A stretch of DNA of 64,000 nucleotides from Novacetimonas cocois (GTDB lineage Bacteria > Pseudomonadota > Alphaproteobacteria > Acetobacterales > Acetobacteraceae), in assembly GCF_003311635.1 (NCBI RefSeq), contig NZ_QEXL01000002.1:220434-284433 (forward strand), written 5' to 3'. The notes below the pieces were generated by a model. The model did not search any database and had not been told where the DNA came from. It was given only the letters and a program-made list of their open reading frames with translations. This document shows, piece after piece, positions 54,814 to 63,539 of this stretch (position 1 is the first letter of the stretch; each line of letters begins with the position of its first letter). Made by a program: the position numbers and the translations under genes.

Positions 54814-55959
54814 ATGGACAAATTGCTTTCGTCAGACAGCGTGCCGCCCATGACCACAGGCCGACGCGACCTGCGTCGCATCCATGCGCACCCTGACAAC
54901 TGGTATCCCGTTGCATGGTCACGTGAACTGCGCCCCGGGAAGACAATCGGAACACGTTACGCCGGGCTGCCGATCGCGCTGGTGCGCCCGCGCGAGGGAG
55001 GAAGCGTCTTTGCGCTGGAAGACCGCTGCGCCCACAGGCAGGTGCCCCTGAGCAAGGGAACAGTCAAGGGCGACTCGGTGCAATGCTGCTATCACGGCTG
55101 GGCCTATGGCCGGTCGGGCCGCTGCATCGACGTGCCCTATCTGGGCAAGGGCAAGCTGCCCAATGGCGTGCGCACCTATCCGTGCCGCGAACAGGATGGC
55201 CTGATCTTCATCTTCCCCGGAGACCCTGAAAAGGCGGAGGCACAGCCTCTGCCCGCGCTGGCGCAGGTGGCGAACCCCGCCTACAAGACGCGCCGCTTTG
55301 GCCGCACCATCAAGTGCCATTACAGTTTCATGCATGAGAACCTGATGGATATGAACCACCAGTTCATGCACATGAAACAGATGGGCGAGATGAAGCCGCG
55401 CTTCCTGGGCCAGGAACGCACGCCCAACATGGTGGAGGCGCGCTACAGCTTTGCCCGCACCGGCGGCAAGCAGCCGATCGGCGAGGCGCTGATTTTCGGG
55501 CAGAAGCGCGATAACAGCGAAAAATACGCCCATCGCGACGTGATGACGATCCGCACCGTCTATCCCCACCAGACGCTGTCGATTCGCACCGGCGACAACG
55601 ATCCAGTCATGGACCTGTGGATTTCCTATGTCCCGCAGGATGCGAAACAGCTGACGAACCGGGTCTTCGGCCTGCTGTCGATCAAGCGTCCGGGCATACC
55701 GGGGCTGCTGGATCTGGCCTGGCCCTTCCTGACCGCCTTTACCGAGCGGATTTTCCGCGAGGACCGCGAAATCGTGGAAATGGAACAGGAAGCCTGGAAC
55801 GAGCAGAACGGAGACCGCAACCAGGAAATCTTCCCCGTGATCTGCAACCTGCGCGAACTGCTGGCGGAATGCGGGCTGCCGGCGCGGTATGATACGCCCG
55901 TGGACGCCACCGCGGCGGAAGACATTCCCGCCGATGTCCCCGAACAGGCGAACATATGA
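54814..55959 (+). CDS. Rieske-type non-heme iron oxygenase of unknown substrate
   Basis: 381 residues. The Rieske 2Fe-2S ligands are Cys72/His74 (RCAHRQ) and Cys91/His94 (CCYHGW). The catalytic iron motif is [13 protein letters not shown] (175-187) with Asp179, His182 and His186, giving H-x3-H where typical members have H-x4-H. A C-terminal region [10 protein letters not shown] resembles the partner carboxylate segment of pheophorbide/vanillate-type monooxygenases. No reductase gene is adjacent. The stop overlaps the next ATG (ATGA), so the GNAT-Nudix protein is made with it. The function is not predictable; lipid or sterol-like substrates are possible. Confidence 0.85.
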   Translation: MDKLLSSDSVPPMTTGRRDLRRIHAHPDNWYPVAWSRELRPGKTIGTRYAGLPIALVRPREGGSVFALEDRCAHRQVPLSKGTVKGDSVQCCYHGWAYGRSGRCIDVPYLGKGKLPNGVRTYPCREQDGLIFIFPGDPEKAEAQPLPALAQVANPAYKTRRFGRTIKCHYSFMHENLMDMNHQFMHMKQMGEMKPRFLGQERTPNMVEARYSFARTGGKQPIGEALIFGQKRDNSEKYAHRDVMTIRTVYPHQTLSIRTGDNDPVMDLWISYVPQDAKQLTNRVFGLLSIKRPGIPGLLDLAWPFLTAFTERIFREDREIVEMEQEAWNEQNGDRNQEIFPVICNLRELLAECGLPARYDTPVDATAAEDIPADVPEQANI

Positions 55960-56972
55960 CAACGGACGGACAGTCACGGTTTTCAGGCACGGCGCTGGAG
56001 GCGGGCGAGTACCGCCTGCGTGAGGTCCGGGCCAGCGATGCGCCCGTCATGCATCGCCTGATCAATGACTGGAGCGTGGTACGCATGCTCAGCCGCGTGC
56101 CGTTTCCCTATCCGCGCGGGCTGACGGATGAATGGATCGCCTCCACCATCGAGCAGTCGCGCAATGGCGATGCCTATCACTTCGCCATCACCTGCCCGCA
56201 GGCGGCCAGCCCCGATGAACTGATCGGCTGCATCGGGCTGCGCATCGACCGCGCGGCCCGGACGGGAACGCTGGGATACTGGGTGGCGCGGACGCACTGG
56301 AACCGCAAGGTCGCCACCACCGCGGCGGGGCGGCTGGCGCGCTGGGCCATGGCCAACCTGCCGATCGAGCGGCTGACGGCGTCGGCCGCCCATGACAACC
56401 ATGCCTCCATCGCCGTGCTGCGCCGCATCGGCTTTCGGGAGGTGGGGACCGGCCATCAGGAATTCGTCTCACGCGGGGGGGAATATCCCGTCCTGTGTTT
56501 CGAGGCGCGCCATGCCGACCTGTCCGGAACGGGCGCCCCCGCGCCGGGGGAGGAAAGCGACCTTCCCCGCCAGAAGAAAAGCGTGCTGGTCGCCGCCGTC
56601 GCCCTGATCGACACGGATGGCCGCATCCTGCTGGCCCGCCGCCCCGAAGGCAAATCCATGGCGGGGCTATGGGAATTTCCGGGCGGCAAGGTCGAACCCG
56701 GCGAAACGCCGGAAGCGGCCCTGATCCGCGAACTGGACGAGGAGCTTGGCATTGACGTCGCGCGTTCCTGTCTGGCGCCGTTTACCTTCGTCTCCCACGA
56801 TTATGGGCATTTCCACCTTCTGATGCCGCTTTATGTCTGCCATCGGTGGAAAAACACCCCGACCCCGCGTGAGGGGCAGACCCTGGAATGGGTCGCGGCG
56901 AACCGGCTGCATGAATACGCCATGCCGGACGCCGACAGGCCGCTTGTGCCGCTGCTGCGCGACCTGATCTGA
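55956..56972 (+). CDS. GNAT acetyltransferase fused to a Nudix (MutT-like) hydrolase
   Basis: 338 residues with two domains. Residues about 20-185 form a GNAT domain of the RimJ type ([20 protein letters not shown]; acetyl-CoA region [16 protein letters not shown]). Residues about 207-338 form a MutT-type Nudix domain whose box is complete at 243-265 (GGKVEPGE ... RELDEELGI), with LWEFPGGK before it, as in 8-oxo-dGTP diphosphatase. This fusion is known in Acetobacteraceae. It is coupled to the Rieske oxygenase gene. The acetylation target is unknown. Confidence 0.93.
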   Translation: MTTDGQSRFSGTALEAGEYRLREVRASDAPVMHRLINDWSVVRMLSRVPFPYPRGLTDEWIASTIEQSRNGDAYHFAITCPQAASPDELIGCIGLRIDRAARTGTLGYWVARTHWNRKVATTAAGRLARWAMANLPIERLTASAAHDNHASIAVLRRIGFREVGTGHQEFVSRGGEYPVLCFEARHADLSGTGAPAPGEESDLPRQKKSVLVAAVALIDTDGRILLARRPEGKSMAGLWEFPGGKVEPGETPEAALIRELDEELGIDVARSCLAPFTFVSHDYGHFHLLMPLYVCHRWKNTPTPREGQTLEWVAANRLHEYAMPDADRPLVPLLRDLI

Positions 56973-56997
56973 ACCGACCCCGCGACAGGGCCGGTTC
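56971..56997. terminator. hairpin between convergent GNAT-Nudix and SMP-30 genes
   Basis: GAACCGACCC pairs with GGGCCGGTTC (one mismatch) around a 7-base loop, starting at the stop codon of the GNAT-Nudix gene and 16 bases from the SMP-30 stop. Compact convergent terminator, without a long T run. Confidence 0.5.
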
Positions 56998-57012
56998 CCC
57001 ATGGACCCGACC

Positions 57013-57942
57013 TCAGGACCGGGTATTCATTTCCCTGCCAAGCTCACGCACCTCCCGCGCGGGAAAGCGTGCCTGCACCTGGCCGGGCACATCGACACTG
57101 AACATGAAAAGCCCACCCGTCAGCGGCTGCTCCGCCAGGATTTCGGGCGTCAGTCCCTTGCGCGCGGTGGTCACGAACACGGTGCGGTAATCCGGCCCGC
57201 CAAAGGCGACCTTGGTCACGTTGCGCGCAGGCACCGGTACCGGGGCCAGACGTTGCGCATCGGGGGCGAAACGCTCGATCCGGCTGCCACCCCATACGCC
57301 AACCCACAGGCACCCCGCGCTGTCGACCACGACGCCATCGGGATACCCCTCCTCCAGCCGGGCAAAGACACGCCGGTTCTTCAGGGTGCCGTCATCATGC
57401 ACATCGAAGGCGTAAATGCTCTGCCGATGCGAATCATTGTGATACAGCGTCCGCCCATCGGGGGAGAGCGCGGGTCCGTTGGTGACCACGTATCCCTCGT
57501 CATGACGGACGATGCGCAACGTGCCATCCCCCTCGCGCGTTACGGAATACAGCGCGCCCGATGGCGTGGCCTCCCCGTCATCCATGGTGCCGAACCACAA
57601 CCGTCCCCGCGGATCGACATAACCGTCATTGATGCGGTTTCCGGGACGGTCGGGTTCGACGACCGCCTGCGCGGTGAACTGCCCGGTGGCGGGATCAAAC
57701 CCATGCAGGCCGTCCTTCAGCCCGCACATGAACGTGCCGTCTGCAACCGGCACCAGAAAGCCGGGCCGACGCGGGGCGGTCCATGATTTCGTCTCCCCCG
57801 TTGCGGGAACATAGCGATGAATGGCCGAGCCAACGATATCCACGAAATAGAGCGCCTGTTCCGCCTCCGCCCAGACGGGGCCTTCGCCAAGCTGCGCCTT
57901 AAGGTCCCATACGCACCGTGGCGCTGGTGTCGTCGTATCCAT
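57013..57942 (-). CDS. SMP-30/gluconolactonase family protein
   Basis: Six-bladed beta-propeller hydrolase (309 residues) likely acting on sugar lactones, which suits an acetic acid bacterium that oxidises sugars in the periplasm. No signal peptide is visible, so it is probably cytoplasmic. Metal-site positions are present: Glu20 (LGEGPVW), Asn105-Asp106 (RINDGYVDP), an Asn in VVTNGPALSPDG and an Asp in GYPDGVVVD. Start at ATG 57942, with AAGGA 8 bases upstream; longer frames are unsupported. Whether it is gluconolactonase or another lactonase cannot be decided. Confidence 0.92.
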   Translation of the reverse strand: MDTTTPAPRCVWDLKAQLGEGPVWAEAEQALYFVDIVGSAIHRYVPATGETKSWTAPRRPGFLVPVADGTFMCGLKDGLHGFDPATGQFTAQAVVEPDRPGNRINDGYVDPRGRLWFGTMDDGEATPSGALYSVTREGDGTLRIVRHDEGYVVTNGPALSPDGRTLYHNDSHRQSIYAFDVHDDGTLKNRRVFARLEEGYPDGVVVDSAGCLWVGVWGGSRIERFAPDAQRLAPVPVPARNVTKVAFGGPDYRTVFVTTARKGLTPEILAEQPLTGGLFMFSVDVPGQVQARFPAREVRELGREMNTRS

Positions 57943-58160
57943 GCGGTTTTCCTTTGCGGATATGTCTGATGGGGGGACTCTATCCCAAAAACGAGACGTC
58001 CCGCACCCCGCCTGCCGCCGGGCGATACGATGACACGCGCCGGGCCGGTACTGAATGGCCGGATGGTGGACCCGCGCCGCCATGGGCGAGACTTCCGCCC
58101 TGCTCTGCTGCTAGGCTGCGACCTGTCTTTTTCATTTCCAGACCTGATGGATGACGCCCC

Positions 58161-58922
58161 ATGAATCCGACTGCCTGTATCCTGGTTATCGGTAACGAGA
58201 TCCTGTCCGGCCGGACACAGGACGTAAACGTGCAGTATATCGCCCGCCGTCTGGCGGAAATGGGCATTTCCCTGCGGGAGGTCAGGATCATTCCCGACAT
58301 CCGCCCTGTGATCGTAAACGTGGTGACCGAAACCCGCGCCGCCTATGACCATGTCTTCACCACCGGGGGAATCGGCCCGACGCATGATGACATAACATCA
58401 TCGTGCGTGGCCGAGGCCTTCGGCGTGCCTTGGGCGCCGCACCCGGAAACGTTCCAGCTGCTGGAGAAGCATTTCGCGCCCGGGGAGTTCAATGCCGCGC
58501 GCCAGCGCATGGCGACCCTGCCGGTGGGGGCGACGCCCATTCGCAACCCCGTTTCCATCGCCCCCGGATTTACCATGGGCAACGTGCATGTCATGGCGGG
58601 CGTGCCCCGCATCATGCGCGCGATGTTCGAGGAAATCGCCCCCACCTTGCGCTGCGGCAGGCCGGTGACGTCACGTAGCTGGCACGCATTCGGCCTGTAT
58701 GAAGGGGGACTGGCGGAAAAGCTGGAAAAGATCCAGGACCGGCATCCCGATGTGGATATCGGTTCCTACCCTTTCCACGACCATGACGGGCACGGTGGCG
58801 TGGCGCTGGTCAGCAAGGGACTGGATGCAGACGAAGTGGCGCAGGTCGCGCAGGATATCAGGCAGATGATCGAAAAGCTGGGCTTTACCCCCATAGAGGG
58901 CGAACCCGCGCACAAGGCCTGA
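58161..58922 (+). CDS. MoaB/CinA-N-type molybdopterin-binding domain protein
   Basis: 253 residues with the MoCF-biosynthesis fold: CILVIGNEILSGRTQDVN (7-24), TTGGIGPTHDD (68-78). It is the size and type of a single-domain CinA-N protein; the C-terminal nicotinamide-nucleotide amidase domain of full CinA is missing. Members are annotated as competence/damage-inducible or molybdopterin-binding; the substrate may be a nucleotide or ADP-ribose-like compound. Monocistronic, followed by the cloverleaf repeat. Confidence 0.9.
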   Translation: MNPTACILVIGNEILSGRTQDVNVQYIARRLAEMGISLREVRIIPDIRPVIVNVVTETRAAYDHVFTTGGIGPTHDDITSSCVAEAFGVPWAPHPETFQLLEKHFAPGEFNAARQRMATLPVGATPIRNPVSIAPGFTMGNVHVMAGVPRIMRAMFEEIAPTLRCGRPVTSRSWHAFGLYEGGLAEKLEKIQDRHPDVDIGSYPFHDHDGHGGVALVSKGLDADEVAQVAQDIRQMIEKLGFTPIEGEPAHKA

Positions 58923-58938
58923 AGACAGCTTCAAACCA

Positions 58939-59022
58939 TCAGAAGTTTTTGGTGAAGCTTTTTTCAAAAAGCTTCGAAGAACGCCGCCTTTTTGAAAAAA
59001 GGCGGCACCCAAAAACTTCTGA
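58939..59022. repeat. cloverleaf-type intergenic repeat
   Basis: Outer arms of 14 bp (58939-58952 TCAGAAGTTTTTGG, 59009-59022 CCAAAAACTTCTGA) enclose two inner hairpins: GAAGCTTTTT/AAAAAGCTTC (58954-58975) and GCCGCCTTTTT/AAAAAAGGCGGC (58983-59006). It lies between the plus-strand CinA-N gene and minus-strand accA, so it may also terminate both. A degenerate second copy lies at 18637-18690. Confidence 0.8.
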
Positions 59023-59163
59023 CATTTTCCATCAGCAGGTTGCCTTCAGACAACCTCCAGGGAAAAATCGAGTTTCAAAGCCTCTGGCAGGGGTTGAAAC
59101 CATCCGGTTTCCCAGAACAGACAGCCCACTTTCCGTGAGAAAGGACTGCCTGTTCCCTTTTCC

Positions 59164-60120
59164 TCACGCGAGTTTCTCGCGCCCCATGGCAAGGAATTTT
59201 TCCCGCCGCTGCGCCTTGAGCAACGTGGCGTCCTTGGCCAGCAGGCCCGGCAGTTCAGCGGCGATGGCATCGCCCACCGCGCGGATCGTCGCCTTGGGAT
59301 CACGCTGCGCGCCGCCCAGGGGTTCGGGAATGATGCGGTCGATCAGTTCAAGCTGCAGCAGGTCCTGCGCCGTAAGCTTGAGCGCATCCGCCGCCGTGCT
59401 GGCCTGCTTGGGATCGCGCCACAGGATCGACGCACAGGCTTCGGGCGAAATGACGGAATAGATCGCGTGTTCCAGCATCATCACGCGGTCGCCGGCACCC
59501 AGCGCCACCGCGCCGCCGGATCCCCCCTCGCCGATCACGGTGGCGATGACCGGCACCGGCGCGGACAAGCAGGTATCGATGGAACGCGCGATGGCTTCGG
59601 CCTGTCCCCGTGCCTCGGCATCGATGCCGGGCCATGCGCCCGACGTATCGATGAAGGTCAGGATCGGCAGGCCGAACTGTCCCGCCAGCTTCATCAGGCG
59701 TTGCGCCTTGCGATAGCCTTCGGGCCGGGCCATGCCGAAATTATGGTGCAGCCGGGTTTCGATTTCCGCCCCGCGCTCCGTCCCGATCACGACCACGGGC
59801 TGGCCGCCGAAACGCCCCAGCCCGCCGATGATGGCCTTGTCCTCACCAAACAGGCGATCACCCGCCAGCGGCGTGAATTCGCCAATCAGGCCGGCGATGT
59901 AATCGACCGTGTGCGGACGCTGCGCATGACGTGCGACCTGTACCTTCTGCCACGGCGTCAGCTTGGCATAGGCCGCGCGCAGCTGGCGGTCGGCCTTTTC
60001 ATTCAGGCGCGCGATCTCGTCGGCGATGTTAATGCCGTCGGGACCGGACATCTTGCGAAGTTCGTCGATCTTGTTTTCAAGCTCGGCGACGGGCTTTTCG
60101 AAATCTAGAAACTGGCGCAT
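59164..60120 (-). CDS. accA: acetyl-CoA carboxylase carboxyltransferase alpha subunit
   Basis: Transfers the carboxyl group to acetyl-CoA with AccD to give malonyl-CoA. 318 residues. The N-terminus MRQFLDFEKPVAELENKI is family-typical; FIDTSGAWPGIDAEARGQ and IGEGGSGGAVALGAGD form the acyl-CoA and biotin pockets, and SPEACASILWRD is also conserved. It lies 95 bases downstream of xerD on the same strand. Confidence 0.98.
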   Translation of the reverse strand: MRQFLDFEKPVAELENKIDELRKMSGPDGINIADEIARLNEKADRQLRAAYAKLTPWQKVQVARHAQRPHTVDYIAGLIGEFTPLAGDRLFGEDKAIIGGLGRFGGQPVVVIGTERGAEIETRLHHNFGMARPEGYRKAQRLMKLAGQFGLPILTFIDTSGAWPGIDAEARGQAEAIARSIDTCLSAPVPVIATVIGEGGSGGAVALGAGDRVMMLEHAIYSVISPEACASILWRDPKQASTAADALKLTAQDLLQLELIDRIIPEPLGGAQRDPKATIRAVGDAIAAELPGLLAKDATLLKAQRREKFLAMGREKLA

Positions 60121-60215
60121 GGCCTGCCGATAGCACAGCCCGTGACACAGCCAAACACATTCCGTCGCGATTTTTCACGGCCATGGCATTTTTTGCCCCG
60201 CCGCCCCTGCATGCC

Positions 60216-61130
60216 TCAGCCGACGGCATGCTCCGACAGGGGATGATGCTGCCGCAATGCCTGCTGCAGCCGTTCCGTCAGGACATGGGTGTAAATCTGG
60301 GTCGTGGCGATGTCGGCATGTCCCAGCAGCATCTGCAGCGCGCGCAGGTCGGCCCCGTGTGACAGCAGGTGCGTGGCAAAGGAATGACGCAGCACATGCG
60401 GCGACAGGCTCTGCGGGTCCAGCCCGGCCTTCAGCGCCACGTCATGCAGGATGCGGTCGAATCCCTGCCGCGTCATCGCGCGCTGCGGGTTGCGGCCGGG
60501 AAACAGGAACGGGCTGGACAGGGGACGGTCCATGCGCATCAGATCGTCCGCCGTGTCACGCGCGCGCGACGACAGGGGCACCATGCGTTCGCGCCCACCC
60601 TTGCCCCGCACCACCAGCATTCCGGACGCCCGTTGCAGCGACGCGCGCGGCAGGGACAGCAGTTCCGAAACGCGCAGGCCCGAGGCGTAGAGGATTTCCA
60701 GCGCGGTCCGCGCGACCAGCATGCGCCGCGTCTCCTGCTGTCCCGCATCGGCGCGCGCCACGCAGGCGGCCAGAAGGGATTCGACATCGCCTTCCGACAG
60801 GAAGCGGGGCAACGCCGCCGTCTGGCGCGGGGCCTCCAGCATGCTGGCGGGATTGTCGGGACGCCTGCCCTCACGCGCAAGGAACAGGTAATACTGCCGC
60901 ATGCATGACAGGCGCCGCGCCTGCGTGCGGGCCGACAGCCCCGCGCGCGCCAGATCTGCCAGATAACCGCCCAGCTGTCCGGGCGATGCCTGCGCCAGCG
61001 TCGTGCCCTGATGCGCAAGGGCCGCCGCCAGGTCATCGAGATCGCGGCGATAGGCCTTCAGCGTATTGAGCGCGGCCCCACGTTCGGCCGCCAGCATTTC
61101 AAGAAAGGCCTCGATCCCGGCCGCGCTCAT
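60216..61130 (-). CDS. xerD: site-specific tyrosine recombinase XerD
   Basis: Resolves chromosome dimers at dif with XerC. The SAM-like DNA-binding domain is at about residues 1-95; the catalytic domain holds Arg153 (ASGLRVSELL), Lys177 (RGKGGRE), His245 and Arg248 (HVLRHSFATH), His271 (LGHADI) and nucleophile Tyr280. All are present. 304 residues. XerD is favoured over XerC by its position next to accA and aroKB, but sequence alone does not settle it. The ATG overlaps the stop of the small membrane protein gene. Confidence 0.93.
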   Translation of the reverse strand: MSAAGIEAFLEMLAAERGAALNTLKAYRRDLDDLAAALAHQGTTLAQASPGQLGGYLADLARAGLSARTQARRLSCMRQYYLFLAREGRRPDNPASMLEAPRQTAALPRFLSEGDVESLLAACVARADAGQQETRRMLVARTALEILYASGLRVSELLSLPRASLQRASGMLVVRGKGGRERMVPLSSRARDTADDLMRMDRPLSSPFLFPGRNPQRAMTRQGFDRILHDVALKAGLDPQSLSPHVLRHSFATHLLSHGADLRALQMLLGHADIATTQIYTHVLTERLQQALRQHHPLSEHAVG

Positions 61131-61339
61131 TGCGCGGCGGCGGGCTTTGCCATCGGCACGACCGGCAGCGCCGCAGGGGTGGCAAGGGCCGCTGGCGGCG
61201 CGGCGGGCGGAGTCGCCATCGACAGTTCCCGATGGACATCCTGCTGCACCAGTGCCGGCGGAAAGACGCCCAGCGACAGGAACCCGCCAACCATGCACAG
61301 CAGCAGGACCGCGGACACGGCGACAATGATACGGCCCAT
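61127..61339 (-). CDS. small single-span membrane protein
   Basis: 70 residues: one N-terminal transmembrane helix (about 4-24, IIVAVSAVLLLCMVGGFLSLG), then a Pro/Ala-rich tail likely in the periplasm. Start at ATG 61339; the stop overlaps the xerD ATG (ATGA). No family recognised. It is kept because of the coupled overlap and membrane topology. Confidence 0.6.
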   Translation of the reverse strand: MGRIIVAVSAVLLLCMVGGFLSLGVFPPALVQQDVHRELSMATPPAAPPAALATPAALPVVPMAKPAAAQ

Positions 61340-61482
61340 GACTTTTCCCCTTCCCGCGTCAGGAACGCGATGGATACGACATGACAGGACGGCGGGAAAA
61401 CGCCCATCGCATGGCACCGCCACGCCGACAGGGATCCTTCCCCGCTATCCGTTTTTTTCCGCTCTATGTTAGGTTGGGCATC

Positions 61483-63246
61483 ATGTCACGCCCGATTTCA
61501 TCCGATACGCCCCCGACGGCGTCCCCGACGTCACCAAATGGCGACGCCCCGGCCCTGTTCATTCCCCTCGACCTGGACGCGCTGGGGCACGACCGTCGCC
61601 CCGACGTTCCCTTTCCGCAGGGACGCAGCATCGTGCTTGTCGGGCTGATGGGGGCGGGCAAGACGACCATCGGACGCATGCTCGCCGCACGGCTGAATCT
61701 GGCATTCGTGGATTCGGACGAGGAAATCGAACGCGCTGCCGGATGCTCCATCGCCGACCTGTTCCAGAAATACGGGGAGGCCGAATTCCGGCGCGGCGAA
61801 CACATGGTGATGCGCCGCCTGCTGTCCGGGCCACCCGTGGTGCTGGCGACCGGTGGCGGGGCCTTCATGGATCCGCGCACCCGCGCATGCGTGCGCGAAA
61901 ATGCGACGTCGGTCTGGCTGCGCTGTCCCCTGCCGGTATTGCTGCAGCGCGTGCAGGAGCGTACGCACCGTCCGCTGCTGAACGTCACATCGCCCGCGAC
62001 GGTGCTGTCGGGCCTTATGCAGGTTCGCCATCCCGTGTATGCGGAGGCGGACATCATCGTCGATTGTGGAGATGACAACGTGGAGCACAGCGCCGAAAAG
62101 GTCTTCCGCACCATCAGTGCCACGCGGCCGCCCCTGCTGGTGCCGGTCCGCCTGCAGCGCGCGGGATATGATGTGCAGATCGGCGCGGGGCTGATCGGGC
62201 GCGCGGGCGCGCGTCTGGCGCATCTGCTGCCGCAGAAACGCGTCATGATCGTTACCGATGAAAATGTCGCGGCCCTGCACCTGCCTGCCCTGATCGCGGG
62301 GCTGGATGAAACGGGCATCCATCACCAGACCATAACCGTCCCCCCCGGCGAGGGATCCAAGACCCTCGCCCAGTACGGGCGCGTCACGAATGCCCTGCTG
62401 GAGGCCGGCGTGGAACGGGGCACCACCGTCGTGGCGCTGGGTGGTGGCGTGGTGGGCGACCTGGCCGGTTTCGCCGCCGCCACGACGCTGCGCGGCCTGC
62501 CCTTTGTCCAGATTCCCACCACGCTGCTGTCGCAGGTCGACTCGTCCGTGGGCGGCAAGACGGGCATTAACACGCCCTTTGGCAAGAATCTGCTCGGGGC
62601 GTTCCACCAGCCGATTTCGGTCCTGATCGATACCGGGGCGCTGGCGACGCTGCCCGCGCGCGAAATCCGCGCCGGGTACGCGGAAATCGTGAAATCCGGA
62701 CTGCTGGGCGATGCCGACCTGTTTGAATGGTGCGACCGCCACGGACAGGCCGTGCTGGCGGGCGACCCCGACCTTCAGGCCGAGGCCATCCGCCGCGCCT
62801 GCGCCTTCAAGGCCGCCGTCGTCGCCGATGACGAGCGCGAGGAACGCAAGACCAACGGACGCGCGCTACTGAACCTTGGCCATACGTTCGGCCATGCGCT
62901 GGAGGCCGAGCTTGGCTATGACGGGCGCCTTCTGCATGGCGAAGGCGTGTCGATCGGCCTGCGGCTGGCGTTCATGCTGTCGGTGCGTCTGGGATACTGC
63001 GCGCAGGCGGACCTTGACCGGGTGACGACGCATCTTGAACGGCTGGACATGCCCGCGCGCATCAGTGACACGGGGCATGAATTTTCCGCCGCGACGCTGG
63101 TTCGCCACATGCGGCGTGACAAGAAGATGCGCGACGGACGCCTGTCGTTCGTGCTGGTGCGCGGCATTGGCGAGGCGTTCACCTGCCGTGACGTCCCGGA
63201 CGAGGCGGTACTGGCCACCCTGCGCGAGGACGGCTGCCGTCCCTGA
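61483..63246 (+). CDS. aroKB: bifunctional shikimate kinase/3-dehydroquinate synthase
   Basis: 587 residues joining two steps of the shikimate pathway. After about 45 N-terminal residues of low complexity, shikimate kinase covers about 48-215 (P-loop GLMGAGKTT at 54-62, DSDEEIERAAG, and ATGGGAF). 3-Dehydroquinate synthase covers about 222-587 (PPGEGSKTL, GGGVVGDLAGFAAATTLRG, PTTLLSQVDSSVGGKTGIN, LLNLGHTFGHALE). Both catalytic sets look complete. The chemical steps are non-consecutive: AroB makes dehydroquinate and AroK acts later on shikimate. Start at ATG 61483; the earlier in-frame ATG at 61381 is unsupported. Confidence 0.96.
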   Translation: MSRPISSDTPPTASPTSPNGDAPALFIPLDLDALGHDRRPDVPFPQGRSIVLVGLMGAGKTTIGRMLAARLNLAFVDSDEEIERAAGCSIADLFQKYGEAEFRRGEHMVMRRLLSGPPVVLATGGGAFMDPRTRACVRENATSVWLRCPLPVLLQRVQERTHRPLLNVTSPATVLSGLMQVRHPVYAEADIIVDCGDDNVEHSAEKVFRTISATRPPLLVPVRLQRAGYDVQIGAGLIGRAGARLAHLLPQKRVMIVTDENVAALHLPALIAGLDETGIHHQTITVPPGEGSKTLAQYGRVTNALLEAGVERGTTVVALGGGVVGDLAGFAAATTLRGLPFVQIPTTLLSQVDSSVGGKTGINTPFGKNLLGAFHQPISVLIDTGALATLPAREIRAGYAEIVKSGLLGDADLFEWCDRHGQAVLAGDPDLQAEAIRRACAFKAAVVADDEREERKTNGRALLNLGHTFGHALEAELGYDGRLLHGEGVSIGLRLAFMLSVRLGYCAQADLDRVTTHLERLDMPARISDTGHEFSAATLVRHMRRDKKMRDGRLSFVLVRGIGEAFTCRDVPDEAVLATLREDGCRP

Positions 63247-63300
63247 ACATGGACGTCCCACGCAGGCCCGGCAGGGCGTGACGTTTATGCAACAGCCCGA

Positions 63301-63329
63301 TGGATGATGGCCGCAGATGCCATCATCCA
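63301..63329 (+). terminator. perfect 11-bp hairpin after aroKB
   Basis: TGGATGATGGC/GCCATCATCCA with a 7-base loop, 54 bases past the stop. No immediate T run; it may be a terminator or a regulatory operator for the downstream beta-barrel gene. The rest of 63330-63539 is AT-richer than the surroundings and should hold that gene's promoter. Confidence 0.5.
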
Positions 63330-63539
63330 CACAACATTTACCTTATTTCAACCTGTCTCCCCCAAAACAAGGCGGCCAAGGGTCGTATCGGGAGATTTGG
63401 CAAGAAATATTCCCGCAATATTCCCCTCGGCGTCGCAAAACAAAGCACAAGCTTTATTCGATCAACATTGTATCGCCCTTGTGGAGTTGCCCCCATCTTC
63501 CACGAACACAGGCGTACGATCAGGTTTAAGGACGGGAAT

